A stretch of DNA of 64,000 bases from Cinclus cinclus (taxonomy: Eukaryota; Chordata; Aves; Passeriformes; Cinclidae). Where the stretch lies: assembly GCF_963662255.1 (NCBI RefSeq), contig NW_026912196.1, positions 632,501 to 696,500 of the forward strand. The letters are read 5' to 3'. A model generated the notes under the pieces. The model did not search any database and was not told the origin of the DNA. It saw only the letters and a list, made by a program, of their open reading frames with translations. Position 1 is the stretch's first letter. The number at the start of each line of letters is the position of its first letter. The position numbers and the translations under genes were made by a program. Shown here in pieces: positions 23,444 through 37,233 of the stretch.

Positions 23444-24822
23444 GCCTGTGGCCACGGGCAGAGCTGGTCAACAGCTGCGCCTAACTTCCCCAAGCTGCGA
23501 GAGCATTCGCAGCCGAGTTCTGCTTTGACAGAGCTATTGCTGAACTTTTGCAGTCCCGGAGGCTGCTGAAACCAAGGCTGTGTTCTGCCTCTTCATTCTT
23601 GCCTTCCTGTGCTCCAGCGAGAAGTGAAGCTCTGGCACGGCATTCAGCTTTGCCGCCTCTCGGCACGGAAAGCACTAGACAGAACTAGTGTGCTTCTTGC
23701 ATGCTCTCTCCTCGCTTTTATGGTCACTGCTCTGCTTTTTGCTTGGCAGCGTTCCAAGGGTCCACGGCATACCTCTTGCACAGCGAGAGGTGGCCGGCGA
23801 GGAATACTTGCTGGCTTAAGTCGTTCCATGCTCCAGGCATTCATCAGAGCAACACCATGGGGGAAAAGAGGGGGGAACATTGCAGGACAAATTTCTATGC
23901 TGGAACAGGATTGTCTGCGAGACAGCTCTCCGCAGCGCTAGTATTTGGCCAGGCTGAAATCAGCGCCACGGGAAGCCAATCTGACAAGCGGAGTGCAACG
24001 AGCGCGGCGATATGGGGCCACTTGGCAGGTGGCCGAAGAAAGACGGCTGCCCCGCGAATGGGGTGCCAGAAGGCAAGTTTCAGCAGGGCGTTGCGGGCGA
24101 GCTTAATGTGTAGCCGCAGTTGTTCTAGGCGAGATTGTAGCCGAGAAGCTTTCCGTCTCCATTCACGAGACAAGAAAAGCAGAACGCAATGGTCTAGAGG
24201 GTTGAGAAGAAAAGTGCTCGTAGCGAGCTCGTTGCGGCAGAAGCGAAAGCCAGGAGCAGCGTGCTCGCTGCGAGAAGTAGACGGCGCTTCGCCTCCTTGG
24301 GAAGGAAATGGCGTCTGGGCACGAACGGCAGCCAGCGAAGCTTCAGAACAGCAGGCTGTTCTGCTCAGCGTACGAGCCTGAAGTGAGTGGCAAGGGCTAA
24401 GGGGACAGTCCCAAGGCATCTAGCTTTCCTGCTAGCAATGCCATTTCTACCCTGCTGTGGAAAACATTGTCCTCTGCCCTTCTGCTCCGAGAGGCAGAGA
24501 GCACCTCGGCAGACGCAGTGCAGAGGGAAAGGACACAGTATCCGAGGGAGCGTGACGCCGCTTAGGCGGGCAAAGCAGAAAGGTGCCGCCCGGCACTGGC
24601 TTTGACTCCCTGAGCTTCCTTGCTAGGACAGCAGCTGCCGAAAGCTGGCAACTAGGCTGCCAGAGTGCAGAATGTCGGCGGTCTGGCACGCCTGCTTGCC
24701 GAAAGCCAGGATCAGCGAGACAGCGTGCTAGGCTCTGTTTCACAGCACCTTGGAGAACACGCCCTTGAAGAATGCCGTCTCTGTTCCGCAAAAGCTCTGC
24801 CACAGTGAAGGTGGAAGAAGCA
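23444..24822. repeat. Satellite unit 18
   Basis: C45, C46, G66, G219, plus rare T254 shared only with unit 40. Confidence 0.97.
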
Positions 24823-26201
24823 GCCTGTGGCCACGGGCAGAGCTGGTCAACAGCTGCGCCTAACTTCCCCAAGCTGCGAGAGCATTCTCAGCCGAGTTCT
24901 GCTTTGACAGAGCTATTGCTGAACTTTTGCAGTCCCGGAGGCTGCTGAAACCAAGGCTGTGTTCTGCCTCTTCATTCTTGCCTTCCTGTGCTCCAGCGAG
25001 AAGTGAAGCTCTGGCACGGCATTCAGCTTTGCCGCCTCTCGGCACGGAAAGCACTAGACAGAACTAGTGCGCTTCGTGCATGCTCTCTCCTCGCTTTTAT
25101 GGTCACTGCTCTGCTTTTTGCTTGGCAGCGTTCCAAGGCTCCACGGCATACCTCTTGCACAGCGAGAGGTGGCCGGCGAGGAATACTTGCTGGCTTAAGT
25201 CGTTCCATGCTCAAGGCATTCATCAGAGCAACACCATGGGGGAAAAGAGGGGGGAACATTGCAGGACAAATTTCTATGCTGGAACAGGATTGTCTGCGAG
25301 ACAGCTCTCCGCAGCGCTAGTATTTGGCCAGGCTGAAATCAGCGCCACGGGAAGCCAATCTGACAAGCGGAGTGCAACGAGCGCGGCGATATGGGGCCAC
25401 TTGGCAGGTGGCCGAAGAAAGACGGCTGCCCCGCGAATGGGGTGCCAGAAGGCAAGTTTCAGCAGGGCGTTGCGGGCGAGCTTAATGTGTAGCCGCAGTT
25501 GTTCTAGGCGAGATTGTAGCCGAGAAGCTTTCCGTCTCCATTCACGAGACAAGAAAAGCAGAACGCAATGGTCTAGAGGGTTGAGAAGAAAAGTGCTCGT
25601 AGCGAGCTCGTTGCGGCAGAAGCGAAAGCCAGGAGCAGCGTGCTCGCTGCGAGAAGTAGACGGCGCTTCGCCTCCTTGGGAAGGAAATGGCGTCTGGGCA
25701 CGAACGGCAGCCAGCGAAGCTTCAGAACAGCAGGCTGTTCTGCTCAGCGTACGAGCCTGAAGTGAGTGGCAAGGGCTAAGGGGACAGTCCCAAGGCATCT
25801 AGCTTTCCTGCTAGCAATGCCATTTCTACCCTGCTGTGGAAAACATTGTCCTCTGCCCTTCTGCTCCGAGAGGCAGAGAGCACCTCGGCAGACGCAGTGC
25901 AGAGGGAAAGGACACAGTATCCGAGGGAGCGTGACGCCGCTTAGGCGGGCAAAGCAGAAAGGTGCCGCCCGGCACTGGCTTTGACTCCCTGAGCTTCCTT
26001 GCTAGGACAGCAGCTGCCGAAAGCTGGCAACTAGGCTGCCAGAGTGCAGAATGTCGGCGGTCTGGCACGCCTGCTTGCCGAAAGCCAGGATCAGCGAGAC
26101 AGCGTGCTAGGCTCTGTTTCACAGCACCTTGGAGAACACGCCCTTGAAGAATGCCGTCTCTGTTCCGCAAAAGCTCTGCCACAGTGAAGGTGGAAGAAGC
26201 A
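24823..26201. repeat. Satellite unit 19
   Basis: C45, C46 but T66 (a recombinant of the C45-C46-G66 block), G219, C248, C317, A391. Confidence 0.97.
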
Positions 26202-27580
26202 GCCTGTGGCCACGGGCAGAGCTGGTCAACAGCTGCGCCTAACTTTGCCAAGCTGCGAGAGCATTCTCAGCCGAGTTCTGCTTTGACAGAGCTATTGCTG
26301 AACTTTTGCAGTCCCGGAGGCTGCTGAAACCAAGGCTGTGTTCTGCCTCTTCATTCTTGCCTTCCTGTGCTCCAGCGAGAAGTGAAGCTCTGGCACGGCA
26401 TTCAGCTTTGCCGCCTCTCGGCACGGAAAGCACTAGACAGAACTAGTGTGCTTCGTGCATGCTCTCTCCTCGCTTTTATGGTCACTGCTCTGCTTTTTGC
26501 TTGGCAGCGTCCCAAGGGTCCACGGCATACCTCTTGCACAGCGAGAGGTGGCCGGCGAGGAATACTTGCTGGCTTAAGTCGTTCCATGCTCCAGGCATTC
26601 ATCAGAGCAACACCATGGGGGAAAAGAGGGGGGAACATTGCAGGACAAATTTCTATGCTGGAACAGGATTGTCTGCGAGACAGCTCTCCGCAGCGCTAGT
26701 ATTTGGCCAGGCTGAAATCAGCGCCACGGGAAGCCAATCTGACAAGCGGAGTGCAACGAGCGCGGCGATATGGGGCCACTTGGCAGGTGGCCGAAGAAAG
26801 ACGGCTGCCCCGCGAATGGGGTGCCAGAAGGCAAGTTTCAGCAGGGCGTTGCGGGCGAGCTTAATGTGTAGCCGCAGTTGTTCTAGGCGAGATTGTAGCC
26901 GAGAAGCTTTCCGTCTCCATTCACGAGACAAGAAAAGCAGAACGCAATGGTCTAGAGGGTTGAGAAGAAAAGTGCTCGTAGCGAGCTCGTTGCGGCAGAA
27001 GCGAAAGCCAGGAGCAGCGTGCTCGCTGCGAGAAGTAGACGGCGCTTCGCCTCCTTGGGAAGGAAATGGCGTCTGGGCACGAACGGCAGCCAGCGAAGCT
27101 TCAGAACAGCAGGCTGTTCTGCTCAGCGTACGAGCCTGAAGTGAGTGGCAAGGGCTAAGGGGACAGTCCCAAGGCATCTAGCTTTCCTGCTAGCAATGCC
27201 ATTTCTACCCTGCTGTGGAAAACATTGTCCTCTGCCCTTCTGCTCCGAGAGGCAGAGAGCACCTCGGCAGACGCAGTGCAGAGGGAAAGGACACAGTATC
27301 CGAGGGAGCGTGACGCCGCTTAGGCGGGCAAAGCAGAAAGGTGCCGCCCGGCACTGGCTTTGACTCCCTGAGCTTCCTTGCTAGGACAGCAGCTGCCGAA
27401 AGCTGGCAACTAGGCTGCCAGAGTGCAGAATGTCGGCGGTCTGGCACGCCTGCTTGCCGAAAGCCAGGATCAGCGAGACAGCGTGCTAGGCTCTGTTTCA
27501 CAGCACCTTGGAGAACACGCCCTTGAAGAATGCCGTCTCTGTTCCGCAAAAGCTCTGCCACAGTGAAGGTGGAAGAAGCA
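26202..27580. repeat. Satellite unit 20
   Basis: G219, plus private C310. Confidence 0.97.
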
Positions 27581-28959
27581 GCCTGTGGCCACGGGCAGAG
27601 CTGGTCAACAGCTGCGCCTAACTTCCCCAAGCTGCGAGAGCATTCGCAGCCGAGTTCTGCTTTGACAGAGCTATTGCTGAACTTTTGCAGTCCCGGAGGC
27701 TGCTGAAACCAAGGCTGTGTTCTGCCTCTTCATTCTTGCCTTCCTGTGCTCCAGCGAGAAGTGAAGCTCTGGCACGGCATTCAGCTTTGCCGCCTCTCGG
27801 CACGGAAAGCACTAGACAGAACTAGTGTGCTTCGTGCATGCTCTGTCCTCGCTTTTATGGTCACTGCTCTGCTTTTTGCTTGGCAGCGTTCCAAGGCTCC
27901 ACGGCATACCTCTTGCACAGCGAGAGGTGGCCGGCGAGGAATACTTGCTGGCTTAAGTCGTTCCATGCTCAAGGCATTCATCAGAGCAACACCATGGGGG
28001 AAAAGAGGGGGGAACATTGCAGGACAAATTTCTATGCTGGAACAGGATTGTCTGCGAGACAGCTCTCCGCAGCGCTAGTATTTGGCCAGGCTGAAATCAG
28101 CGCCACGGGAAGCCAATCTGACAAGCGGAGTGCAACGAGCGCGGCGATATGGGGCCACTTGGCAGGTGGCCGAAGAAAGACGGCTGCCCCGCGAATGGGG
28201 TGCCAGAAGGCAAGTTTCAGCAGGGCGTTGCGGGCGAGCTTAATGTGTAGCCGCAGTTGTTCTAGGCGAGATTGTAGCCGAGAAGCTTTCCGTCTCCATT
28301 CACGAGACAAGAAAAGCAGAACGCAATGGTCTAGAGGGTTGAGAAGAAAAGTGCTCGTAGCGAGCTCGTTGCGGCAGAAGCGAAAGCCAGGAGCAGCGTG
28401 CTCGCTGCGAGAAGTAGACGGCGCTTCGCCTCCTTGGGAAGGAAATGGCGTCTGGGCACGAACGGCAGCCAGCGAAGCTTCAGAACAGCAGGCTGTTCTG
28501 CTCAGCGTACGAGCCTGAAGTGAGTGGCAAGGGCTAAGGGGACAGTCCCAAGGCATCTAGCTTTCCTGCTAGCAATGCCATTTCTACCCTGCTGTGGAAA
28601 ACATTGTCCTCTGCCCTTCTGCTCCGAGAGGCAGAGAGCACCTCGGCAGACGCAGTGCAGAGGGAAAGGACACAGTATCCGAGGGAGCGTGACGCCGCTT
28701 AGGCGGGCAAAGCAGAAAGGTGCCGCCCGGCACTGGCTTTGACTCCCTGAGCTTCCTTGCTAGGACAGCAGCTGCCGAAAGCTGGCAACTAGGCTGCCAG
28801 AGTGCAGAATGTCGGCGGTCTGGCACGCCTGCTTGCCGAAAGCCAGGATCAGCGAGACAGCGTGCTAGGCTCTGTTTCACAGCACCTTGGAGAACACGCC
28901 CTTGAAGAATGCCGTCTCTGTTCCGCAAAAGCTCTGCCACAGTGAAGGTGGAAGAAGCA
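27581..28959. repeat. Satellite unit 21
   Basis: C45, C46, G66, G219, G265, C317, A391. Confidence 0.97.
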
Positions 28960-30338
28960 GCCTGTGGCCACGGGCAGAGCTGGTCAACAGCTGCGCCTAA
29001 CTTTCCCAAGCTGCGAGAGCATTCTCAGCCGAGTTCTGCTTTGACAGAGCTATTGCTGAACTTTTGCAGTCCCGGAGGCTGCTGAAACCAAGGCTGTGTT
29101 CTGCCTCTTCATTCTTGCCTTCCTGTGCTCCAGCGAGAAGTGAAGCTCTGGCACGGCATTCAGCTTTGCCGCCTCTCTGCACGGAAAGCACTAGACAGAA
29201 CTAGTGTGCTTCGTGCATGCTCTCTCCTCGCTTTTATGGTCACTGCTCTGCTTTTTGCTTGGCAGCGTTCCAAGGGTCCACGGCATACCTCTTGCACAGC
29301 GAGAGGTGGCCGGCGAGGAATACTTGCTGGCTTAAGTCGTTCCATGCTCCAGGCATTCATCAGAGCAACACCATGGGGGAAAAGAGGGGGGAACATTGCA
29401 GGACAAATTTCTATGCTGGAACAGGATTGTCTGCGAGACAGCTCTCCGCAGCGCTAGTATTTGGCCAGGCTGAAATCAGCGCCACGGGAAGCCAATCTGA
29501 CAAGCGGAGTGCAACGAGCGCGGCGATATGGGGCCACTTGGCAGGTGGCCGAAGAAAGACGGCTGCCCCGCGAATGGGGTGCCAGAAGGCAAGTTTCAGC
29601 AGGGCGTTGCGGGCGAGCTTAATGTGTAGCCGCAGTTGTTCTAGGCGAGATTGTAGCCGAGAAGCTTTCCGTCTCCATTCACGAGACAAGAAAAGCAGAA
29701 CGCAATGGTCTAGAGGGTTGAGAAGAAAAGTGCTCGTAGCGAGCTCGTTGCGGCAGAAGCGAAAGCCAGGAGCAGCGTGCTCGCTGCGAGAAGTAGACGG
29801 CGCTTCGCCTCCTTGGGAAGGAAATGGCGTCTGGGCACGAACGGCAGCCAGCGAAGCTTCAGAACAGCAGGCTGTTCTGCTCAGCGTACGAGCCTGAAGT
29901 GAGTGGCAAGGGCTAAGGGGACAGTCCCAAGGCATCTAGCTTTCCTGCTAGCAATGCCATTTCTACCCTGCTGTGGAAAACATTGTCCTCTGCCCTTCTG
30001 CTCCGAGAGGCAGAGAGCACCTCGGCAGACGCAGTGCAGAGGGAAAGGACACAGTATCCGAGGGAGCGTGACGCCGCTTAGGCGGGCAAAGCAGAAAGGT
30101 GCCGCCCGGCACTGGCTTTGACTCCCTGAGCTTCCTTGCTAGGACAGCAGCTGCCGAAAGCTGGCAACTAGGCTGCCAGAGTGCAGAATGTCGGCGGTCT
30201 GGCACGCCTGCTTGCCGAAAGCCAGGATCAGCGAGACAGCGTGCTAGGCTCTGTTTCACAGCACCTTGGAGAACACGCCCTTGAAGAATGCCGTCTCTGT
30301 TCCGCAAAAGCTCTGCCACAGTGAAGGTGGAAGAAGCA
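28960..30338. repeat. Satellite unit 22
   Basis: C46 only. Confidence 0.97.
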
Positions 30339-31717
30339 GCCTGTGGCCACGGGCAGAGCTGGTCAACAGCTGCGCCTAACTTCCCCAAGCTGCGAGAGCA
30401 TTCGCAGCCGAGTTCTGCTTTGACAGAGCTATTGCTGAACTTTTGCAGTCCCGGAGGCTGCTGAAACCAAGGCTGTGTTCTGCCTCTTCATTCTTGCCTT
30501 CCTGTGCTCCAGCGAGAAGTGAAGCTCTGGCACGGCATTCAGCTTTGCCGCCTCTCTGCACGGAAAGCACTAGACAGAACTAGTGCGCTTCGTGCATGCT
30601 CTCTCCTCGCTTTTATGGTCACTGCTCTGCTTTTTGCTTGGCAGCGTTCCAAGGCTCCACGGCATACCTCTCGCACAGCGAGAGGTGGCCGGCGAGGAAT
30701 ACTTGCTGGCTTAAGTCGTTCCATGCTCCAGGCATTCATCAGAGCAACACCATGGGGGAAAAGAGGGGGGAACATTGCAGGACAAATTTCTATGCTGGAA
30801 CAGGATTGTCTGCGAGACAGCTCTCCGCAGCGCTAGTATTTGGCCAGGCTGAAATCAGCGCCACGGGAAGCCAATCTGACAAGCGGAGTGCAACGAGCGC
30901 GGCGATATGGGGCCACTTGGCAGGTGGCCGAAGAAAGACGGCTGCCCCGCGAATGGGGTGCCAGAAGGCAAGTTTCAGCAGGGCGTTGCGGGCGAGCTTA
31001 ATGTGTAGCCGCAGTTGTTCTAGGCGAGATTGTAGCCGAGAAGCTTTCCGTCTCCATTCACGAGACAAGAAAAGCAGAACGCAATGGTCTAGAGGGTTGA
31101 GAAGAAAAGTGCTCGTAGCGAGCTCGTTGCGGCAGAAGCGAAAGCCAGGAGCAGCGTGCTCGCTGCGAGAAGTAGACGGCGCTTCGCCTCCTTGGGAAGG
31201 AAATGGCGTCTGGGCACGAACGGCAGCCAGCGAAGCTTCAGAACAGCAGGCTGTTCTGCTCAGCGTACGAGCCTGAAGTGAGTGGCAAGGGCTAAGGGGA
31301 CAGTCCCAAGGCATCTAGCTTTCCTGCTAGCAATGCCATTTCTACCCTGCTGTGGAAAACATTGTCCTCTGCCCTTCTGCTCCGAGAGGCAGAGAGCACC
31401 TCGGCAGACGCAGTGCAGAGGGAAAGGACACAGTATCCGAGGGAGCGTGACGCCGCTTAGGCGGGCAAAGCAGAAAGGTGCCGCCCGGCACTGGCTTTGA
31501 CTCCCTGAGCTTCCTTGCTAGGACAGCAGCTGCCGAAAGCTGGCAACTAGGCTGCCAGAGTGCAGAATGTCGGCGGTCTGGCACGCCTGCTTGCCGAAAG
31601 CCAGGATCAGCGAGACAGCGTGCTAGGCTCTGTTTCACAGCACCTTGGAGAACACGCCCTTGAAGAATGCCGTCTCTGTTCCGCAAAAGCTCTGCCACAG
31701 TGAAGGTGGAAGAAGCA
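30339..31717. repeat. Satellite unit 23
   Basis: C45, C46, G66, C248, C317, C334. First unit with C334 (base 30672), which completes the 328-348 stem. Confidence 0.97.
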
Positions 31718-33096
31718 GCCTGTGGCCACGGGCAGAGCTGGTCAACAGCTGCGCCTAACTTTCCCAAGCTGCGAGAGCATTCTCAGCCGAGTTCTGCTTT
31801 GACAGAGCTATTGCTGAACTTTTGCAGTCCCGGAGGCTGCTGAAACCAAGGCTGTGTTCTGCCTCTTCATTCTTGCCTTCCTGTGCTCCAGCGAGAAGTG
31901 AAGCTCTGGCACGGCATTCAGCTTTGCCGCCTCTCTGCACGGAAAGCACTAGACAGAACTAGTGTGCTTCGTGCATGCTCTCTCCTCGCTTTTATGGTCA
32001 CTGCTCTGCTTTTTGCTTGGCAGCGTTCCAAGGGTCCACGGCATACCTCTTGCACAGCGAGAGGTGGCCGGCGAGGAATACTTGCTGGCTTAAGTCGTTC
32101 CATGCTCAAGGCATTCATCAGAGCAACACCATGGGGGAAAAGAGGGGGGAACATTGCAGGACAAATTTCTATGCTGGAACAGGATTGTCTGCGAGACAGC
32201 TCTCCGCAGCGCTAGTATTTGGCCAGGCTGAAATCAGCGCCACGGGAAGCCAATCTGACAAGCGGAGTGCAACGAGCGCGGCGATATGGGGCCACTTGGC
32301 AGGTGGCCGAAGAAAGACGGCTGCCCCGCGAATGGGGTGCCAGAAGGCAAGTTTCAGCAGGGCGTTGCGGGCGAGCTTAATGTGTAGCCGCAGTTGTTCT
32401 AGGCGAGATTGTAGCCGAGAAGCTTTCCGTCTCCATTCACGAGACAAGAAAAGCAGAACGCAATGGTCTAGAGGGTTGAGAAGAAAAGTGCTCGTAGCGA
32501 GCTCGTTGCGGCAGAAGCGAAAGCCAGGAGCAGCGTGCTCGCTGCGAGAAGTAGACGGCGCTTCGCCTCCTTGGGAAGGAAATGGCGTCTGGGCACGAAC
32601 GGCAGCCAGCGAAGCTTCAGAACAGCAGGCTGTTCTGCTCAGCGTACGAGCCTGAAGTGAGTGGCAAGGGCTAAGGGGACAGTCCCAAGGCATCTAGCTT
32701 TCCTGCTAGCAATGCCATTTCTACCCTGCTGTGGAAAACATTGTCCTCTGCCCTTCTGCTCCGAGAGGCAGAGAGCACCTCGGCAGACGCAGTGCAGAGG
32801 GAAAGGACACAGTATCCGAGGGAGCGTGACGCCGCTTAGGCGGGCAAAGCAGAAAGGTGCCGCCCGGCACTGGCTTTGACTCCCTGAGCTTCCTTGCTAG
32901 GACAGCAGCTGCCGAAAGCTGGCAACTAGGCTGCCAGAGTGCAGAATGTCGGCGGTCTGGCACGCCTGCTTGCCGAAAGCCAGGATCAGCGAGACAGCGT
33001 GCTAGGCTCTGTTTCACAGCACCTTGGAGAACACGCCCTTGAAGAATGCCGTCTCTGTTCCGCAAAAGCTCTGCCACAGTGAAGGTGGAAGAAGCA
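31718..33096. repeat. Satellite unit 24
   Basis: C46, A391. Confidence 0.97.
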
Positions 33097-34475
33097 GCCT
33101 GTGGCCACGGGCAGAGCTGGTCAACAGCTGCGCCTAACTTTGCCAAGCTGCGAGAGCATTCTCAGCCGAGTTCTGCTTTGACAGAGCTATTGCTGAACTT
33201 TTGCAGTCCCGGAGGCTGCTGAAACCAAGGCTGTGTTCTGCCTCTTCATTCTTGCCTTCCTGTGCTCCAGCGAGAAGTGAAGCTCTGGCACGGCATTCAG
33301 CTTTGCCGCCTCTCTGCACGGAAAGCACTAGACAGAACTAGTGCGCTTCGTGCATGCTCTGTCCTCGCTTTTATGGTCACTGCTCTGCTTTTTGCTTGGC
33401 AGCGTTCCAAGGGTCCACGGCATACCTCTCGCACAGCGAGAGGTGGCCGGCGAGGAATACTTGCTGGCTTAAGTCGTTCCATGCTCAAGGCATTCATCAG
33501 AGCAACACCATGGGGGAAAAGAGGGGGGAACATTGCAGGACAAATTTCTATGCTGGAACAGGATTGTCTGCGAGACAGCTCTCCGCAGCGCTAGTATTTG
33601 GCCAGGCTGAAATCAGCGCCACGGGAAGCCAATCTGACAAGCGGAGTGCAACGAGCGCGGCGATATGGGGCCACTTGGCAGGTGGCCGAAGAAAGACGGC
33701 TGCCCCGCGAATGGGGTGCCAGAAGGCAAGTTTCAGCAGGGCGTTGCGGGCGAGCTTAATGTGTAGCCGCAGTTGTTCTAGGCGAGATTGTAGCCGAGAA
33801 GCTTTCCGTCTCCATTCACGAGACAAGAAAAGCAGAACGCAATGGTCTAGAGGGTTGAGAAGAAAAGTGCTCGTAGCGAGCTCGTTGCGGCAGAAGCGAA
33901 AGCCAGGAGCAGCGTGCTCGCTGCGAGAAGTAGACGGCGCTTCGCCTCCTTGGGAAGGAAATGGCGTCTGGGCACGAACGGCAGCCAGCGAAGCTTCAGA
34001 ACAGCAGGCTGTTCTGCTCAGCGTACGAGCCTGAAGTGAGTGGCAAGGGCTAAGGGGACAGTCCCAAGGCATCTAGCTTTCCTGCTAGCAATGCCATTTC
34101 TACCCTGCTGTGGAAAACATTGTCCTCTGCCCTTCTGCTCCGAGAGGCAGAGAGCACCTCGGCAGACGCAGTGCAGAGGGAAAGGACACAGTATCCGAGG
34201 GAGCGTGACGCCGCTTAGGCGGGCAAAGCAGAAAGGTGCCGCCCGGCACTGGCTTTGACTCCCTGAGCTTCCTTGCTAGGACAGCAGCTGCCGAAAGCTG
34301 GCAACTAGGCTGCCAGAGTGCAGAATGTCGGCGGTCTGGCACGCCTGCTTGCCGAAAGCCAGGATCAGCGAGACAGCGTGCTAGGCTCTGTTTCACAGCA
34401 CCTTGGAGAACACGCCCTTGAAGAATGCCGTCTCTGTTCCGCAAAAGCTCTGCCACAGTGAAGGTGGAAGAAGCA
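33097..34475. repeat. Satellite unit 25
   Basis: C248, G265, C334, A391. The only unit combining C248 with G265. Confidence 0.97.
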
Positions 34476-35854
34476 GCCTGTGGCCACGGGCAGAGCTGGT
34501 CAACAGCTGCGCCTAACTTTCCCAAGCTGCGAGAGCATTCTCAGCCGAGTTCTGCTTTGACAGAGCTATTGCTGAACTTTTGCAGTCCCGGAGGCTGCTG
34601 AAACCAAGGCTGTGTTCTGCCTCTTCATTCTTGCCTTCCTGTGCTCCAGCGAGAAGTGAAGCTCTGGCACGGCATTCAGCTTTGCCGCCTCTCGGCACGG
34701 AAAGCACTAGACAGAACTAGTGTGCTTCGTGCATGCTCTGTCCTCGCTTTTATGGTCACTGCTCTGCTTTTTGCTTGGCAGCGTTCCAAGGCTCCACGGC
34801 ATACCTCTTGCACAGCGAGAGGTGGCCGGCGAGGAATACTTGCTGGCTTAAGTCGTTCCATGCTCCAGGCATTCATCAGAGCAACACCATGGGGGAAAAG
34901 AGGGGGGAACATTGCAGGACAAATTTCTATGCTGGAACAGGATTGTCTGCGAGACAGCTCTCCGCAGCGCTAGTATTTGGCCAGGCTGAAATCAGCGCCA
35001 CGGGAAGCCAATCTGACAAGCGGAGTGCAACGAGCGCGGCGATATGGGGCCACTTGGCAGGTGGCCGAAGAAAGACGGCTGCCCCGCGAATGGGGTGCCA
35101 GAAGGCAAGTTTCAGCAGGGCGTTGCGGGCGAGCTTAATGTGTAGCCGCAGTTGTTCTAGGCGAGATTGTAGCCGAGAAGCTTTCCGTCTCCATTCACGA
35201 GACAAGAAAAGCAGAACGCAATGGTCTAGAGGGTTGAGAAGAAAAGTGCTCGTAGCGAGCTCGTTGCGGCAGAAGCGAAAGCCAGGAGCAGCGTGCTCGC
35301 TGCGAGAAGTAGACGGCGCTTCGCCTCCTTGGGAAGGAAATGGCGTCTGGGCACGAACGGCAGCCAGCGAAGCTTCAGAACAGCAGGCTGTTCTGCTCAG
35401 CGTACGAGCCTGAAGTGAGTGGCAAGGGCTAAGGGGACAGTCCCAAGGCATCTAGCTTTCCTGCTAGCAATGCCATTTCTACCCTGCTGTGGAAAACATT
35501 GTCCTCTGCCCTTCTGCTCCGAGAGGCAGAGAGCACCTCGGCAGACGCAGTGCAGAGGGAAAGGACACAGTATCCGAGGGAGCGTGACGCCGCTTAGGCG
35601 AGCAAAGCAGAAAGGTGCCGCCCGGCACTGTCTTTGACTCCCTGAGCTTCCTTGCTAGGACAGCAGCTGCCGAAAGCTGGCAACTAGGCTGCCAGAGTGC
35701 AGAATGTCGGCGGTCTGGCACGCCTGCTTGCCGAAAGCCAGGATCAGCGAGACAGCGTGCTAGGCTCTGTTTCACAGCACCTTGGAGAACACGCCCTTGA
35801 AGAATGCCGTCTCTGTTCCGCAAAAGCTCTGCCACAGTGAAGGTGGAAGAAGCA
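34476..35854. repeat. Satellite unit 26
   Basis: C46, G219 (rightmost unit with G219), G265, C317; private A1126 and T1156. The only G265 unit that lacks A391. Confidence 0.97.
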
Positions 35855-37233
35855 GCCTGTGGCCACGGGCAGAGCTGGTCAACAGCTGCGCCTAACTTTG
35901 CCAAGCTGCGAGAGCATTCTCAGCCGAGTTCTGCTTTGACAGAGCTATTGCTGAACTTTTGCAGTCCCGGAGGCTGCTGAAACCAAGGCTGTGTTCTGCC
36001 TCTTCATTCTTGCCTTCCTGTGCTCCAGCGAGAAGTGAAGCTCTGGCACGGCATTCAGCTTTGCCGCCTCTCTGCACGGAAAGCACTAGACAGAACTAGT
36101 GTGCTTCGTGCATGCTCTCTCCTCGCTTTTATGGTCACTGCTCTGCTTTTTGCTTGGCAGCGTTCCAAGGGTCCACGGCATACCTCTTGCACAGCGAGAG
36201 GTGGCCGGCGAGGAATACTTGCTGGCTTAAGTCGTTCCATGCTCCAGGCATTCATCAGAGCAACACCATGGGGGAAAAGAGGGGGGAACATTGCAGGACA
36301 AATTTCTATGCTGGAACATGATTGTCTGCGAGACAGCTCTCCGCAGCGCTAGTATTTGGCCAGGCTGAAATCAGCGCCACGGGAAGCCAATCTGACAAGC
36401 GGAGTGCAACGAGCGCGGCGATATGGGGCCACTTGGCAGGTGGCCGAAGAAAGACGGCTGCCCCGCGAATGGGGTGCCAGAAGGCAAGTTTCAGCAGGGC
36501 GTTGCGGGCGAGCTTAATGTGTAGCCGCAGTTGTTCTAGGCGAGATTGTAGGCGAGAAGCTTTCCGTCTCCATTCACGAGACAAGAAAAGCAGAACGCAA
36601 TGGTCTAGAGGGTTGAGAAGAAAAGTGCTCGTAGCGAGCTCGTTGCGGCAGAAGCGAAAGCCAGGAGCAGCGTGCTCGCTGCGAGAAGTAGACGGCGCTT
36701 CGCCTCCTTGGGAAGGAAATGGCGTCTGGGCACGAACGGCAGCCAGCGAAGCTTCAGAACAGCAGGCTGTTCTGCTCAGCGTACGAGCCTGAAGTGAGTG
36801 GCAAGGGCTAAGGGGACAGTCCCAAGGCATCTAGCTTTCCTGCTAGCAATGCCATTTCTACCCTGCTGTGGAAAACATTGTCCTCTGCCCTTCTGCTCCG
36901 AGAGGCAGAGAGCACCTCGGCAGACGCAGTGCAGAGGGAAAGGACACAGTATCCGAGGGAGCGTGACGCCGCTTAGGCGGGCAAAGCAGAAAGGTGCCGC
37001 CCGGCACTGGCTTTGACTCCCTGAGCTTCCTTGCTAGGACAGCAGCTGCCGAAAGCTGGCAACTAGGCTGCCAGAGTGCAGAATGTCGGCGGTCTGGCAC
37101 GCCTGCTTGCCGAAAGCCAGGATCAGCGAGACAGCGTGCTAGGCTCTGTTTCACAGCACCTTGGAGAACACGCCCTTGAAGAATGCCGTCTCTGTTCCGC
37201 AAAAGCTCTGCCACAGTGAAGGTGGAAGAAGCA
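35855..37233. repeat. Satellite unit 27
   Basis: G698, plus rare T465 shared only with unit 47, which stops the 226-codon forward frame after 69 codons. Confidence 0.97.
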
